Origin: Rutstroemia sp. NJR-2017a BVV2
Taxonomy: Eukaryota > Ascomycota > Leotiomycetes > Helotiales > Rutstroemiaceae
Reading direction: 5' to 3'
Length of the DNA stretch: 64,000 nt
Assembly: GCA_002946415.1 (NCBI GenBank)
Contig: NJPS01000001.1
Coordinates: forward strand, 1-64,000
Made by a program: the position numbers and the translations under genes. The notes beneath the pieces were generated by a model, which worked only from the letters and a program-made list of their open reading frames with translations, was not told where the DNA came from and made no database searches. The first letter of the stretch is position 1. Each line of letters begins with the position of its first letter. This document shows positions 10,791 to 21,465 of the stretch, piece after piece.

Positions 10791-11067
10791 TATTGAATAA
10801 GGTGGCAAAATAGAATTGATAAGCTTGTAATATTGGGTTTATAAAGCTTATAGGATTTCGGCTTTTAGATATATATCGGTCTTCGGTACTAAAGCAAGGC
10901 TTATAGGTATTAAGAGTTACCCTAAGTTGTCTATCTATATAAAAAGTTCTTTCTATTGTAGATAGATTTGTAGAATAGTTGAATCAAGTATAAGTTATCT
11001 CTACTTTTAAATCCATTTGAGCCTATAGATACTATATTATTAGTACTATCCCGATCAACCTTTAAGA
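10791..11067 (+). repeat. copia copy 2, 5' LTR (277 bp)
   Basis: It starts TATTGAATAAGGTGGC immediately after segment X copy 1 and ends ..ACCTTTAAGA right before the primer-binding site. Confidence 0.88.
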
Positions 11068-11081
11068 GGTTATAAGCCCGG
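11068..11081 (+). other. copia primer-binding site, half-tRNA initiator-Met type
   Basis: GGTTATAAGCCCGG follows the 5' LTR directly. Allowing one G-to-A change it is GGTTATGAGCCC, the complement of the anticodon arm of initiator tRNA-Met, the primer type known from Drosophila copia and yeast Ty5 rather than a tRNA 3' end. Confidence 0.65.
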
Positions 11082-14000
11082 AAATACTGTAAGCTCCGGA
11101 TTTAACTATATTCAGTTATTCGAATAGTCTATTTACAAGCTAATATTCAACTATAATAGAGGATTATAGTATTGAGAAACCTAGAATCGCTAAGTTTATA
11201 GAGTCTAACTACAGGTCCTAGAGTATTCAGATCAGAACCTTATTAAGAGGGTTAGATCTGTAGAAGGTAGTTAAAACTGGGCTTAAGGATATTATAGCTA
11301 AGGGAGCTATAGGGGTATCCGAGAAGCCTAAGGAGGAGATAGATACTCCCAAGGACCCTAAATTAGTAGCTAAGGATATTAAGATAAGCTTCTTTATTAT
11401 GGACTTATATAGTAAGGAGGTACTAGATTATATATTACTATATAATAGTACTGATATCTAATAGAAAGTACTTAAGACCTTATATAGGCCTCTGGATCTA
11501 TAGCAACTAAGTACTAAGATTCGAGTATTTATAGGCTATAAGATACCTAAAAGAAGTACTAAAGAGGTAACTAAGGTAGTTAATTATCTTAGTACTTTAT
11601 AGTCAGAAATAGGCTTTATCGAGTCTAAAAAACAGTTTTCGAATATACTTAAACTAGCAACTCTATATAAGGTAGTTAGGGAGCTAGACTATAGGTTTAA
11701 GTTTCTAATTCTATAGCTAGAGATAAGAGATCAAATTCTGAATTTTGAGAATATAGTAGCTAAACTCGCTAAGTAGGAATACCGATTAGGCCCAAAAGAG
11801 AGTATTAAGGAAAGGGTATTTAGTATCTAAATATCCTTTAAAGAGAAGAGTTCCAAAAGCAAAGCTAAGAAGCCTAAAGGAACTTACTTTAATTGTAGCT
11901 AATAGAGTTACTTTAAAACCGAATACTCAGAATCAGAAGATAAGAAGGAAAGCAAAAAGTTCAGTATTAGACTATTAGCTACCTCTAGTAGTAGAGGAGA
12001 TCTATCTCCTAAATAGACTTAAGCCAAAATAACTGAAATCAACTGAATATCAACTATAACTAAAGGGCAATTAGGCCCTAAAGTACTAGAATATAATGAT
12101 TAAGAACCTATATAGATAGTGGACTTAGGCTACTCTAGGTATATAACTTATACTAAATAGAAGTTCGATAACTATATAAAGCTGGATAAGCTTATTGATA
12201 TCACTATAGTCTCAAGGGCTATAATATAGGCTATAGGTTAGAGAATAGTTAGGCTACAAGCTCTTGTCTAAAACCAAATTAAGCTAGTTAGGCTATTAGA
12301 TATACTATATATTCCAGAACTAGCTAACTCCCTTATTTCAGTATTATAACTATAAAATAAAGACTTAATAATCTAGATTACTATAGGTCTAAGGAGAGAG
12401 CTTCTAATCAAGTTCCAGGGTACTATAGTAGACCTAGTCTATAAGGTAGGCCAAGTATATATTCTTCAAGGATCTACTTTAGAAGTAGATATAAATATAC
12501 TGAAAGTAACAACTTAGGAGTCTAATAGTCCTAAAGCAATAAGATAGTATCGAAGATTAGGTTATTTAAACCCAGACTTAATTCGGAATCTGTATAAGAT
12601 AACTATAGACCTAAAGGAGTCTATAAAGAAGCTAAAAGAGTTCTATAAGGTATATATTATTTCTAAATCAGTAAAGGTACTAAATAAGAAGATTTTAGAA
12701 TATAGTACTAAGTTCTTGGAAAGAGTATTTAGCGACTTTTGGGGGCCTTATAGTACCTCTAGGCTAGCTGGAGAGCTCTATATACTTATTTTTACTAACG
12801 ATTATATCCGGAAATCATAGGTTTATTTTATTAAAGAAAGAAAGGAGCTTAGGAAGTTATTTCAGGTATTTAGAGTCCGAATAGAAACTGAAACTAATTT
12901 GAAAATCAAGTAGGTTAGGTATAATAATATTCCGGAATATAGAGCTTTAGAGAAGATTATAGTAACTATAGAGATATAATTTGAGTTTACTATCCTTTAT
13001 ATATCTAAATAGAATAGGATATCTGAGAAGCTAAATAGGAGCCTAATTATAGTAGCTAGATCTATATTATAGGATACTTAGCTATCTACTAAATTCTGGG
13101 CTAAGACTGTAAATATAGTTTATTATTTAAGGAATAGAACTTCTATAGGTCTAAAGGGTATAACCCTGGAAAAGGCTTATAGTAGTAAGAAGTTATATAT
13201 AGGGTACTTAAGGGTATTTGGATATATTATATATACCTATATCTCTAAAGAGAGGTACTATAAGCTGGACCCAAATACTAAGAAAATAGTTCTTATAAAC
13301 TATATATTTACAACTAAATAGTATAGATTATACGATTCAGTAACTAATAAGGTAGTAATAACTATAATACCTATATTCGACGAAAGTAAATATATTAAGC
13401 TACCCAAACCTAATTCGACCCTTAAACCAGAAATACAAATTGAGTCTAAGCTCCCTGAAGGAGATATGATTATAGTGGATATCAGTTATTTATATATTTC
13501 CAGGAACCCTGAAGTTGAAAGCTTTGAAGTAGAGGATCCAGAAAACTCAAAAAGCCCTAAAGTAGCAGAGCCTGAGGGCTTTGATAACTCGGAATTAGAA
13601 GAGTTTAGTAGCTCAGAATCAGAAGACTCTAAGGCCCTTAAGTTAGAGAGGAATAGTATAGCTAAAAGTATTGAAACTTAAGGAACTCAGAGTCTAGGAT
13701 TAAAGTATATCTTTAAAGTTAGAAAGCCTATAAATTATACTTTATTAGTAGCTACTAAAGTGAATATATCCTGGAACTATACTGAAGCAGTTAATAACCC
13801 AGTATAGGGAGTCTATTGGAGAGATACTATTAAAGATGAATTAGCCAAATTACAGGTCCTAGGTATCTAGGAATATACTATACTCCTAGAAGGAAAGAAG
13901 CCTATAGATACTAAGTAGATATTTATAATCAAATATACCTTTATAGGCCTAATCGACCACTTTAAGGTTAGGCTAGTTATATAAGGCTTTAGCTAGGTAC

Positions 14001-15361
14001 CTAGAGATAACTTCCTAAAGACTTTTAGCTTTATAATCAAATAAGAGAGCTTAAGGGTTTTATTAGCTATAAAGATATATGAGGATCTAGAAATCAAGTA
14101 AATAGATATAATTAGTATCTACCCAAGGACTAAACTATATACCACTATATATACCAAGATACCTCTAGGCCTAGAAGGATATCCAGAAGGAAAGGTATTA
14201 TAGTTAAAAACATCTTTATATAGGTTTAAATAGTTAGGTAGAGAATAATATATTGAAGTCTATAGTAGATTTAAGAAGCTAGGCTTCCAGCCTCTATATA
14301 GCGATCTTAGTATATTCAGGAACCCTAAATCAGGAGTGCTAATAGGCCTATATATCGATGATATACTTATATTAGGTTCTATATTACAAGAGGTATAGGA
14401 AGTAATCAAAGGTATTTCAAACTTATAACAAATAAAGGATCTAGGGGATATAAATATAATTTTAGATTTACAAGTAGTCCGGAACCAAAAGGCTAGGATG
14501 CTAAAACTAGCCTAAGAGGCTTATATCAGGGACCTAATCGCTAGGTTCAAGCTCGAGGCAACTAAGCTTATAAACTTCTCTATAACTGATAGGAATAGCT
14601 TAACTAAAAAGAAGGAGAACAAGCTCTAAATAGATCAAGCTTTATATTAGAGCACTATAGAGGGTTTGCTATAATATATTAAAAGTACTAAGCCAGATAT
14701 TACTTATATCGTAAAGTAGCTAAACCAATACTATAATATATCTAAAGTTAAGTACTAGAATATAGCCTTTAGAGTATTTAGATATCTAAGTGATATGCTA
14801 GGATATAGTCTATAATATAGGTATATAGGTAGCCAGAAACCTATACTATAGGGCTACTATGATACTAACTATATAGGGGATACAACCGATAGATAGTTAG
14901 TTTTAGGATATCTGTATCTATTATTAGGTAGGCTAGTTACTTGGAATTCAGTTAAACAATATTATATAAGTTTATCGATTACTGAAGCTGAATATATAGC
15001 TCTATCCGAAGCTAGTAAGTAGGGGTAGTAGCTATAGGCTCTAATTAGGGAGATGGATAGGCTCTAATATCTAGGGGATTACCTAGAGGTATCTATCTTT
15101 AATGATAACTAAAGCTATATTACTCTAGCTAAGGACCCTATAGCCTATAGTAGGATGAAGTATATAGAGGTTCGGTATCACTATATTAAGGATCTTATAA
15201 TTTATAGCAAGGCTACTATAGTATATTACTTAATTGAGAATATACTAGCTGATATACTAACTAAGCCTTTACTACTTAGAGCCTTTAAGAGATATATTTA
15301 AGAGCTAATAAATCTAGAATAAGGAGCTAGAAGGAGTATCTATAGTAGTTAGGAAAGGGAT

Positions 15362-15638
15362 TATTGAGTAAGGTAGTAAAATAGGATTGGTAAGTCTGTA
15401 GTATTGGGTTTATAAAGCCTATAGGATTTCGGCTTTTAGGTATATATTGGCCTTCGGTACTAAAGCAGGGCTTGTAAATATTAAGAGTTACTCTAAGTTG
15501 TCTATCTATATAAAGAATCCTTTTTACTATAGATAGACTTATAGAATAGTTGAATCAAGTATAAGTTATCTTTACTTTTAAATCTATTTGAGCTTATAGA
15601 CACTATATTATTAATACTATCCTGATTAATCTCCAAGA
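15362..15638 (+). repeat. copia copy 2, 3' LTR (277 bp)
   Basis: It starts TATTGAGTAAGGTAGT after the purine tract AGGAAAGGGAT and ends ..TCTCCAAGA. It is followed by segment X copy 2, just as the copy 1 LTR is followed by segment X copy 1. Confidence 0.88.
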
Positions 15639-17378
15639 CTTGTATCTTAGTTAATATAACTACCGAAGGACAACAAATAATCTCTTATATCAGCGATAAA
15701 CCTAGAGATAAGAATAATTCCTATTTATATAATTTTGTGATTATATAGAGCGAAGAGAGTATAGTCCTATATATATACCTATATATATAGAAGTGATAAC
15801 CCCAATCGGCAAATTTCTTCGCTACTACTATTATTAAACTGGTTAATACTAGAACCTCGTCTATATAGTTACTTTGCTAGAAGATTAGCTTTTATAAGCT
15901 ATTTGTAAGTCTTATTCAGAGGTAAGATAGAAGAGATAGTATAATAAAGATAATATCTACTATAAATTAATTATATATCTAATTATATCAAGCTGCTACT
16001 ATAATTAGAGTTATACTATTCTCTACTATCGATATAGAAATTCGCGAAGTCTCGTTCTGCAAAGGTATCTTCTAGTTAAAGTCTTAGATTAGGAAGATAA
16101 TTGTAGAAATCGATTAGTCTATCTTAGTTATCTCTTAGCTTCGTATCGTAGCTAATAAGGCAAACTACAGTATTATTGGTAGATAAGACCAATATAACTA
16201 ATTATCTATATATATAATATAAAAGTTAGTGAAGCTACTATTGTTTTCGGGTCTGATATTCGTAATATCAGCAAAGGTTTTGAAGGCTTAAGAATGAAAA
16301 ATATATAAGAGAAGTAGTTAATCTACTAGATAAAGGAATTCGATATTCGAGGCAGGATTAGCTACTAGGAGGTTACGATGATCTGTTGAATCAAAAGATT
16401 GATATCCAAATTCGTTCTAGAGTATTTATTTCTGTATTGAGTAAGCTATTACAGAGAATCTTGTTTTATAAAGCAGCTCTAGTAGCCTTCTATAAAGTAG
16501 AATACTATAATCACTGATAAACTACAATTATCATTCTTAGGAATAGTATCACTTTTGGGTTCATATTATAGATCAGGTTATATATATACTAGATACTCAG
16601 GTAGCTTAAAGGCAGCTATATATGATTCTATATAAATCGCGAGTCGTATATATTTATACCCGGGTATATATCCAGGCGCCTTACAGTCTGGTAGAAAAGT
16701 CTGTACTTTAGCTAGCTACTGAATCTACTCAGGTTCAGTACCTTAATAACGTGGTTGTATATACTACAACCCTGTGCACCTCGATAATACACTAAAATCA
16801 ATCAAAATCATATATTGAGAAGTAATAGAATTTAGTCTATTATATACTGTTTATATCTAAGTTTACTATCTAGTACTATACTAAGTTCACTACTGTAGAG
16901 CTATGATAACCATATTGATTATATTGACTGCCTAGTTCCAATCTCACTGCCTGATAGAATAACAGTAAGTATCTCCGAAGAATAGTATAATCTATCCTGT
17001 TTACTATCGGGACCAACAATAGCTCGACAACAAATTCATACCAGATCATACTGAATATCAGTATACAATTAGAACTTACTTAGTCTCTATATACAAGTCT
17101 AGTCCTACTGGGTATATAGCTTACTCCCTGTTCTTTGGCCTGTATAAGATCTGGAGGTCTCAGTAGTTCTGATATTGCTAAACCGCTTCTTAGGAGCTAT
17201 AATATATAGATAAGCTTACTTTGCAGTCCGAGATTCATAACTTCTAAACAGAACTTCGCTGCTAGCAACTACAAGTATCAAAAGTTGTAATTTTATCTTC
17301 TATAGTCTACATCTATATCATTTGGGAAACATTTCAATATAACTCGGTAAGGTATTAAAGGTTGAATAAAGAAGTAAG
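15639..17378. repeat. segment X, copy 2 (1,740 bp)
   Basis: This is the second copy of the 1,740-bp segment, less AT-shifted than copy 1 (for example CCCGGGTATATATCC near 16658). It ends ..AAAGAAGTAAG at 17378, where unique sequence begins. No product is recognised. A 62-codon minus-strand ORF at its right end crosses the boundary and is probably chance. Confidence 0.8.
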
Positions 17379-17863
17379 GAATTGTTGCTAAGAGCCAGTT
17401 GTTCTTAATATCTAACAAACCTATATTATCTGGGTTAATAGAACAGCGAGTAGAGTCTATATGAAATGTACATCGCGTCATCGTTAGTGCTCTAGCCTCC
17501 TATAGTCTGCTATTTCCCTGTTGACAGATCTATGCATTAGGCTACCCACATCCTTAATGTAGATCTTGTTGATCGGATCCAGCCGAGATCGTCCGAGTAC
17601 CAATGGTTTTTTAGCTTCTATGTTGATCTTTGGCCCTATATACTAGTGTCTTGGCAGGAACCTCCACAGGGAGAAGAATATACCTATAGTGTAAACTATA
17701 GGTCTCTGTGAGTTTTGACAGCAGCTCGATCAGCGATATTCTAAGTGAATCTAAGTATTCGGAAAATACAAATACAGGATAGTTTAAGTGATTGTCTCAA
17801 TCACACTGATACCCCTAAGAGAGGGAGCCCCCGATTAGCAGATCATAGAGCTAAGATGCTTAG
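17379..17863. other. unique intergenic DNA upstream of the effector-like gene
   Basis: This is the transition from the RIP-affected repeats to the gene island. I see no gene, RNA or repeat in it. Base composition becomes balanced within about 100 bp of the segment X end. Confidence 0.6.
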
Positions 17864-17980
17864 GTATATAAACCCCCATTTTCCTGTACAAGCTCAACAA
17901 TTGAAGTTCACTATCAGATTTTATTCTTATTTCCTGTACAAGCTCAAAACTTGAAGTTCACTATCAGATTTTATTCTTAT
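17864..17980 (+). promoter_or_regulatory. TATA-like box and tandem 50-bp duplication upstream of the secreted protein gene
   Basis: A TATATAA sequence sits at about 17865-17871, some 150 bp before the start codon. It is followed by a direct tandem repeat, 17881-17930 and 17931-17980, each starting TTCCTGTACAAGCTCAA and differing at only about three bases. The duplication probably lies in the 5' leader or core promoter. Confidence 0.6.
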
Positions 17981-18016
17981 TCCCTTTCCAAATCCAGCAT
18001 CTTTCTACCACCAACC

Positions 18017-18463
18017 ATGGTCCGTTGGATTTCCTCGCTGGCAATTGCCGGACTTCTCACTATCGCCAGCGCACTGTCCCCAGCAGCCTACCTCACTAAG
18101 CGCGAGAGCGGGCTGAGATGCAAGTTCGGGGAACAATGTACTTCCTGGTACACCACCGGCAGCGCGCAATGCTCATCCGGATACGAGAGGACCCACCTTG
18201 AAGCAGGCGGCTATTCCTCAGGATCCTACTGCGAGAGGCCCTGTACTCAGTCCGAGAGGACCACCTGCGGAGGCAAGAACTGCAAATTCTACTCAGGCGA
18301 ATGCCGTAACTACCCAGGCAACAGCATCTGCGGTAAAGCCCTCTACTTCTGCGGTACTCCTATGCCTATGCCTAAGGAATACTGTACTTCAAAGCATCTC
18401 GGGCTTGCCGAACCCGTGGCCTACAACGACGAGAGCCACACCTGTGCGATTTCCCGCAATTAA
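18017..18463 (+). CDS. small secreted cysteine-rich protein, effector candidate
   Basis: This is a single-exon gene for 148 residues. The start at 18017 has the strong context CCAACCATGG and begins a clear signal peptide (MVRWISSLAIAGLLTIASA), so I prefer it to the longer open frame from 17951. A KR dibasic site (YLTKRES) after the signal suggests a Kex2-type propeptide. The mature part has 12 cysteines, an even number that fits disulfide bonding, and many Ser/Gly/Thr residues; no enzyme motif is visible. It lies next to a repeat block, and its codon use is GC-rich like the intact genes, unlike the repeats. Known fungal effectors often look like this, but the function is inference; it could also be a cell-wall or antimicrobial protein. 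Confidence 0.82.
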   Translation: MVRWISSLAIAGLLTIASALSPAAYLTKRESGLRCKFGEQCTSWYTTGSAQCSSGYERTHLEAGGYSSGSYCERPCTQSERTTCGGKNCKFYSGECRNYPGNSICGKALYFCGTPMPMPKEYCTSKHLGLAEPVAYNDESHTCAISRN

Positions 18464-18663
18464 GCCATTCAACCTCGATGTGGGTGCCGAAAAATCTTCA
18501 GTGACCCGGCTATATCTAAGCTGTGATCGTCTTTCGCCGGCTGCTGTTAGATCCTTCCGACTGGAGACCGTCTTCGTGAACGGCGCTCCGTACGACTGGG
18601 AATTCTCGGGGAATAGTGTTACGAGTTGTCGAACATGTGACTGTGGGGACCTTAGGCTCAGAG

Positions 18664-18815
18664 ATTGGAATAGGCCAATCACAGTAGGACCCCACGGTAG
18701 TGGTCATATAATCCCAAGGAGCGGATAGATCCTGAGTGCTCCCAAGGCTCCTGGAGAACGAAGGTCTATATAAGCAGAATGTATTTCCTTAGTATATAGA
18801 GCTTCGTACTCAACT
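18664..18815 (-). repeat. inverted repeat arm, left
   Basis: The reverse complement of this stretch matches 20325-20515. Shared blocks include TGATTGGCCTATTCCAATC and ATATAGACCTTCGTTCTC with AGCACTCAGGATC. Together the arms bracket about 1.5 kb of degenerate sequence. They are either ends of one inverted-repeat element or two oppositely oriented LTR fragments. Confidence 0.7.
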
Positions 18816-18889
18816 CAAATAGTAGTTCATTACCAAATCATTCCCGCCTATTTGACCCCTGTAACCCCAAGATAAAGATCTACCAATGA

Positions 18890-19350
18890 AGCTAAGCCTT
18901 GTTCAGCAGATTGGCAGTTAATTCCTCGATACTTGGACGAGCTCTCGACCGCAACAGACTGTAAATTTCTCCTATCTACACAAGCTTCTTAACATTTTCT
19001 ATAGCTCTCGCCTTCTCCTCTGCTCTCCTCTTTGTAGCGCGTTCTGCTCTTCGCTCATATAGAGCTACCATCTCCAATATTTCTTGTCTCTTCTTACAAA
19101 TTGCCGTGAGTTTATGAGTTTATGAACTCGTGTCTCTTGTGCTCTTCTCTGGTAGCTTTCTCCTCGGCTTCCTTGCCAAATACCCTTCTTCTTCACGGGA
19201 AGCTCTCTTATACTCTTTCTAATTTCTCTTCTCTCGGATCTTATATTCCTTGAACTATTTCCTGCGGAAAGTGTTATTCTTCTCGAGTTCCTTCTCAGTA
19301 TCACGACTGAATTCGTCGAATTCTTTGTACCTTTGCTCAACTATAATCTC
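18890..19350 (-). pseudogene. degenerate coding relic, Lys/Arg/Glu-rich
   Basis: On the minus strand one frame reads highly charged, coiled-coil-like protein (EIIVEQRYKEFDEFSRDTEK, later RAEEKARAIENVKKLV and RARPSIEELTANLL), interrupted by TAG at Gln-like positions and one TAA. It resembles a C-terminal part of a transposable-element protein, but I cannot name the family. It lies between the inverted repeat arms. Confidence 0.35.
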
Positions 19351-19479
19351 ACGGAAAGAGTTTTAGAAAGGTACCAATTTAGTCAATCTGTGCTTTTTCT
19401 CGATATTTGAATGCATCTAACAGTCGAGACCCAAGGAGCCCTCACGTGTTAGCAATATGGAAAGCAACAATGTCACCCC

Positions 19480-19970
19480 GCAAAATGACAATTGAAGAGT
19501 CTACCACATCGCTCGCGTTCTTCACAGGAAAGTTTCCTATGTCCTTCTAAAGATCTACAGCTTGAATGTAAAGGAAGTCAAAGAACCAGTAGTCCACGTC
19601 GGAAGCATATGGACATTTGGTATCCCTCCTTTTGATAACATTGCGGTGTATCTCTCAAATGCCGAAACATGTGAAGCGTCTCCTGCACCGACCACTAATT
19701 CAAGCGCCAATGAAGTCGCATTTCCACATACAAGCTCATTATCTATCGAAAATACAACAACTCCATTGGTTCTAAACAACAGCGGACTACCAAGTGACTT
19801 CGCTGCTCCATGAGAAGGTTCGGCAGCCAACAAAAAGTATGATGCACGCTGTCTTGGCATCCAGACATCTCCAGACTTCGTCCTTAGATTTCACGTGGCT
19901 GATCCACATGAACGTAAAGCATTTAATCCCGGTCAAGGAATCAGCTATTACAGGGCTGCCGAGAACATAT
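19480..19970 (+). pseudogene. unassigned coding fragment between inverted repeat arms
   Basis: A plus-strand frame without an ATG reads from about 19505 (VLHRKVSYVLLKIYSLNV..) through Asn/Ser/Thr-rich sequence to a TGA at 19811-19813. It then continues sensibly to about 19970 (SPDFVLRFHVADPHERKAFN). The minus strand of the same stretch is also open for 101 codons (19555-19860), so the coding strand is not certain. No domain recognised. Confidence 0.3.
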
Positions 19971-20165
19971 AACCATACAGGACCTTAGACTCAGTGATTA
20001 GTTGATCATAGTAGAACCTATATATAGGGTAGTTATATATTCCTACTGATATCCCAGCAAGAACTCCGGCAAAGGGTTAATGAGATAGTGATGGGATAGT
20101 AGTAGGATAGGAGAACAAAGGTCTATATAACTAGATAGTATTTCCTTAGTATATAGAGCTTTATA

Positions 20166-20391
20166 TTTTACGAATACTTGTCTTCTGAGTCACATAGAAG
20201 TGGCCAGGCTCGCGGAATATTATAAGCTAGAGGGCTTTTAGTGTTATCATAGGTTTATTGTTGATAACAGTTATATAGGGAATCGATCGTAATTGCAATG
20301 GTAGGTAAAAAAGTAGTAATTGTCGGTTGAGCACGAAGCTCTGTATTCAAACAAAGGAAACTATCTGATTATATAGATCTTCATTCTCTGA
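20166..20391 (-). repeat. partial solo LTR related to the right-block Gypsy LTR, little RIP
   Basis: Sequence such as AATACTTGTCTTCTGAGTCACATAGAAGTGG matches 57663-57890 position for position with mostly C-to-T/G-to-A differences, but here it keeps many C and G. Only about 226 of the 550 LTR bases match. An inverted partial copy of one end lies at 20112-20165. Confidence 0.65.
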
Positions 20392-20515
20392 GAGCCTGAG
20401 GAGTGCTGAAGATCCGTCCGCTCTACAAGCCCTGGAAGCACTCAGGATCCATCGGCTCCTTAGGGTTATATAAGTATTTAATATAGTGGTCTACTGTGAT
20501 TGGCCTATTCCAATC
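20325..20515 (+). repeat. inverted repeat arm, right
   Basis: Partner of 18664-18815. It contains an extra block of about 40 bp that looks like a local duplication (GTGCTGAAGATCCGTCCGCTC beside GCACTCAGGATCCATCGGCTC). It overlaps the partial LTR. Confidence 0.7.
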
Positions 20516-20717
20516 CTGTGGGTTGACTGCTCAACCGTGGTATAAGATCACTTCCAAAAGAGTGATCTGATACTTGGTTGATAAAGTCTGATTCTCTAAA
20601 AGATAGGGGAAGAGCAGGGTGGCTAAATACCCAGCTTTGCGTACAACTACGGATCTAGCTAATTCTACGAATGCCCTCATTTCAGCCCTATTCCGTATAT
20701 TCAATTAGCCCTTATAT

Positions 20718-21206
20718 AGGCTGCGCAAACGGAGCTCCGTAGTACTACCACTTAGGTTCAAGGGGATCCGCGGATTAATCCGTACCGGAGCGGATTTTGG
20801 CGATTTCTAAATAGTACTACTACGGATAATCCACAGATATCTGCAGTGGCTCCTGAAATCCGGCGGGTATCTGTAAATCCGACGGATTATTTTAAATAAG
20901 TAGAGATTTAAGATCTAAAAAAAGTATATCCTCAAAATTTAAATATTTTCAGCCTCAAATTCAAGGTTTTATACTAACCTTTATACTAATTATAAAAGTT
21001 ATACAGCAATTTATATATTTATATACAAGTTATATATCTTTTATATAAACGGATATCCGCCAGATAATCCGCAGATTATCCGTTTTAGGCCGGGGCGGAT
21101 TGTTTCCTAAACGGAGCTCCAACGGAGCACAAAAGTAGGGGGGGCTCCTCCGCGGAGCGGAGCGGATCAGGATATCCGGACGGAGCGGATTATTTGTGCG
21201 CAGCCT
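20718..21206. mobile_element. 489-bp non-autonomous hAT (MITE) related to the element at 1-5218
   Basis: It begins AGGCTGCGCAAACGGAGCTC, which with the next 200 bp matches the reverse complement of the hAT right end (5000-5218). It ends GGATTATTTGTGCGCAGCCT, so the terminal inverted repeat is AGGCTGCGCA. The interior holds a copy of the tandem motif at 20970-20991 (TATACTAACCTTTATACTAA) and more CGGAT subterminal units, but no coding sequence. Flanking CCTTATAT and CCTTGTAT may be an 8-bp target duplication with one mismatch, though one lies two bases off the inferred end. Confidence 0.82.
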
Positions 21207-21465
21207 ACCCTTGTATTGCCCTTCCGTAGTCCATGCCCCATTTAATCTCGCTTGACCAACAAATCCTCTGAGCCTAAGGTCCCTACAGTCATATGTTCGA
21301 CGACTTGAAACAAATATAGTGCACAGTAGCTTTGTACTTAACGGAATATTATTATTCCGGGTATATATATAGTAAGCTTACTACTACGCAATCTTGACGA
21401 AATTTAACATACTGATATATAATCTAACTCTCTTACCGTGCATAATTCCTACAAGACCTGCTACA

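Larger units (their letters stand above)
10791..15638 (+). mobile_element. Ty1/copia retrotransposon, copy 2, complete but RIP-degraded (4,848 bp)
   Basis: The LTRs are 10791-11067 and 15362-15638, both 277 bp. The internal region keeps the full gag, starting near 11170, with the RIP-damaged remains of the zinc knuckle near 11885 (Cys positions lost). It then follows copy 1 through protease, integrase (FWGPYS near 12735), reverse transcriptase (LYIDDILILG near 14345) and RNase H (ITEAEYIALSEASK near 14980). It carries more stops than copy 1. One in-frame acidic Ser/Glu-rich linker survives as a 71-codon ORF at 13466-13681. It supplies the undisturbed gag site into which the hAT inserted in copy 1 (around 11806). 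Confidence 0.93.

Noticed and set aside
13466..13681. Acidic Ser/Glu-rich 71-codon ORF as a small host gene
   Set aside because: The same sequence is present in copia copy 1 (near 6890-7090) as the linker between integrase and reverse transcriptase.
15639..17378. Segment X as an extended copia LTR
   Set aside because: The 5' LTR of copia 2 ends after 277 bp at the primer-binding site, so X is not part of the LTR.
17745..18016. Longer start for the secreted protein (ATG at 17951) and the ORF at 17745-17954
   Set aside because: Both fall in the 50-bp tandem duplication; only the start at 18017 gives a signal peptide and a strong initiation context.
18198..18728. Overlapping ORF of 176 codons in another frame, and minus-strand ORFs at 18389-18707
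   Set aside because: They are shadows of the cysteine-rich gene and of the repeat arm, with no start context or domain.
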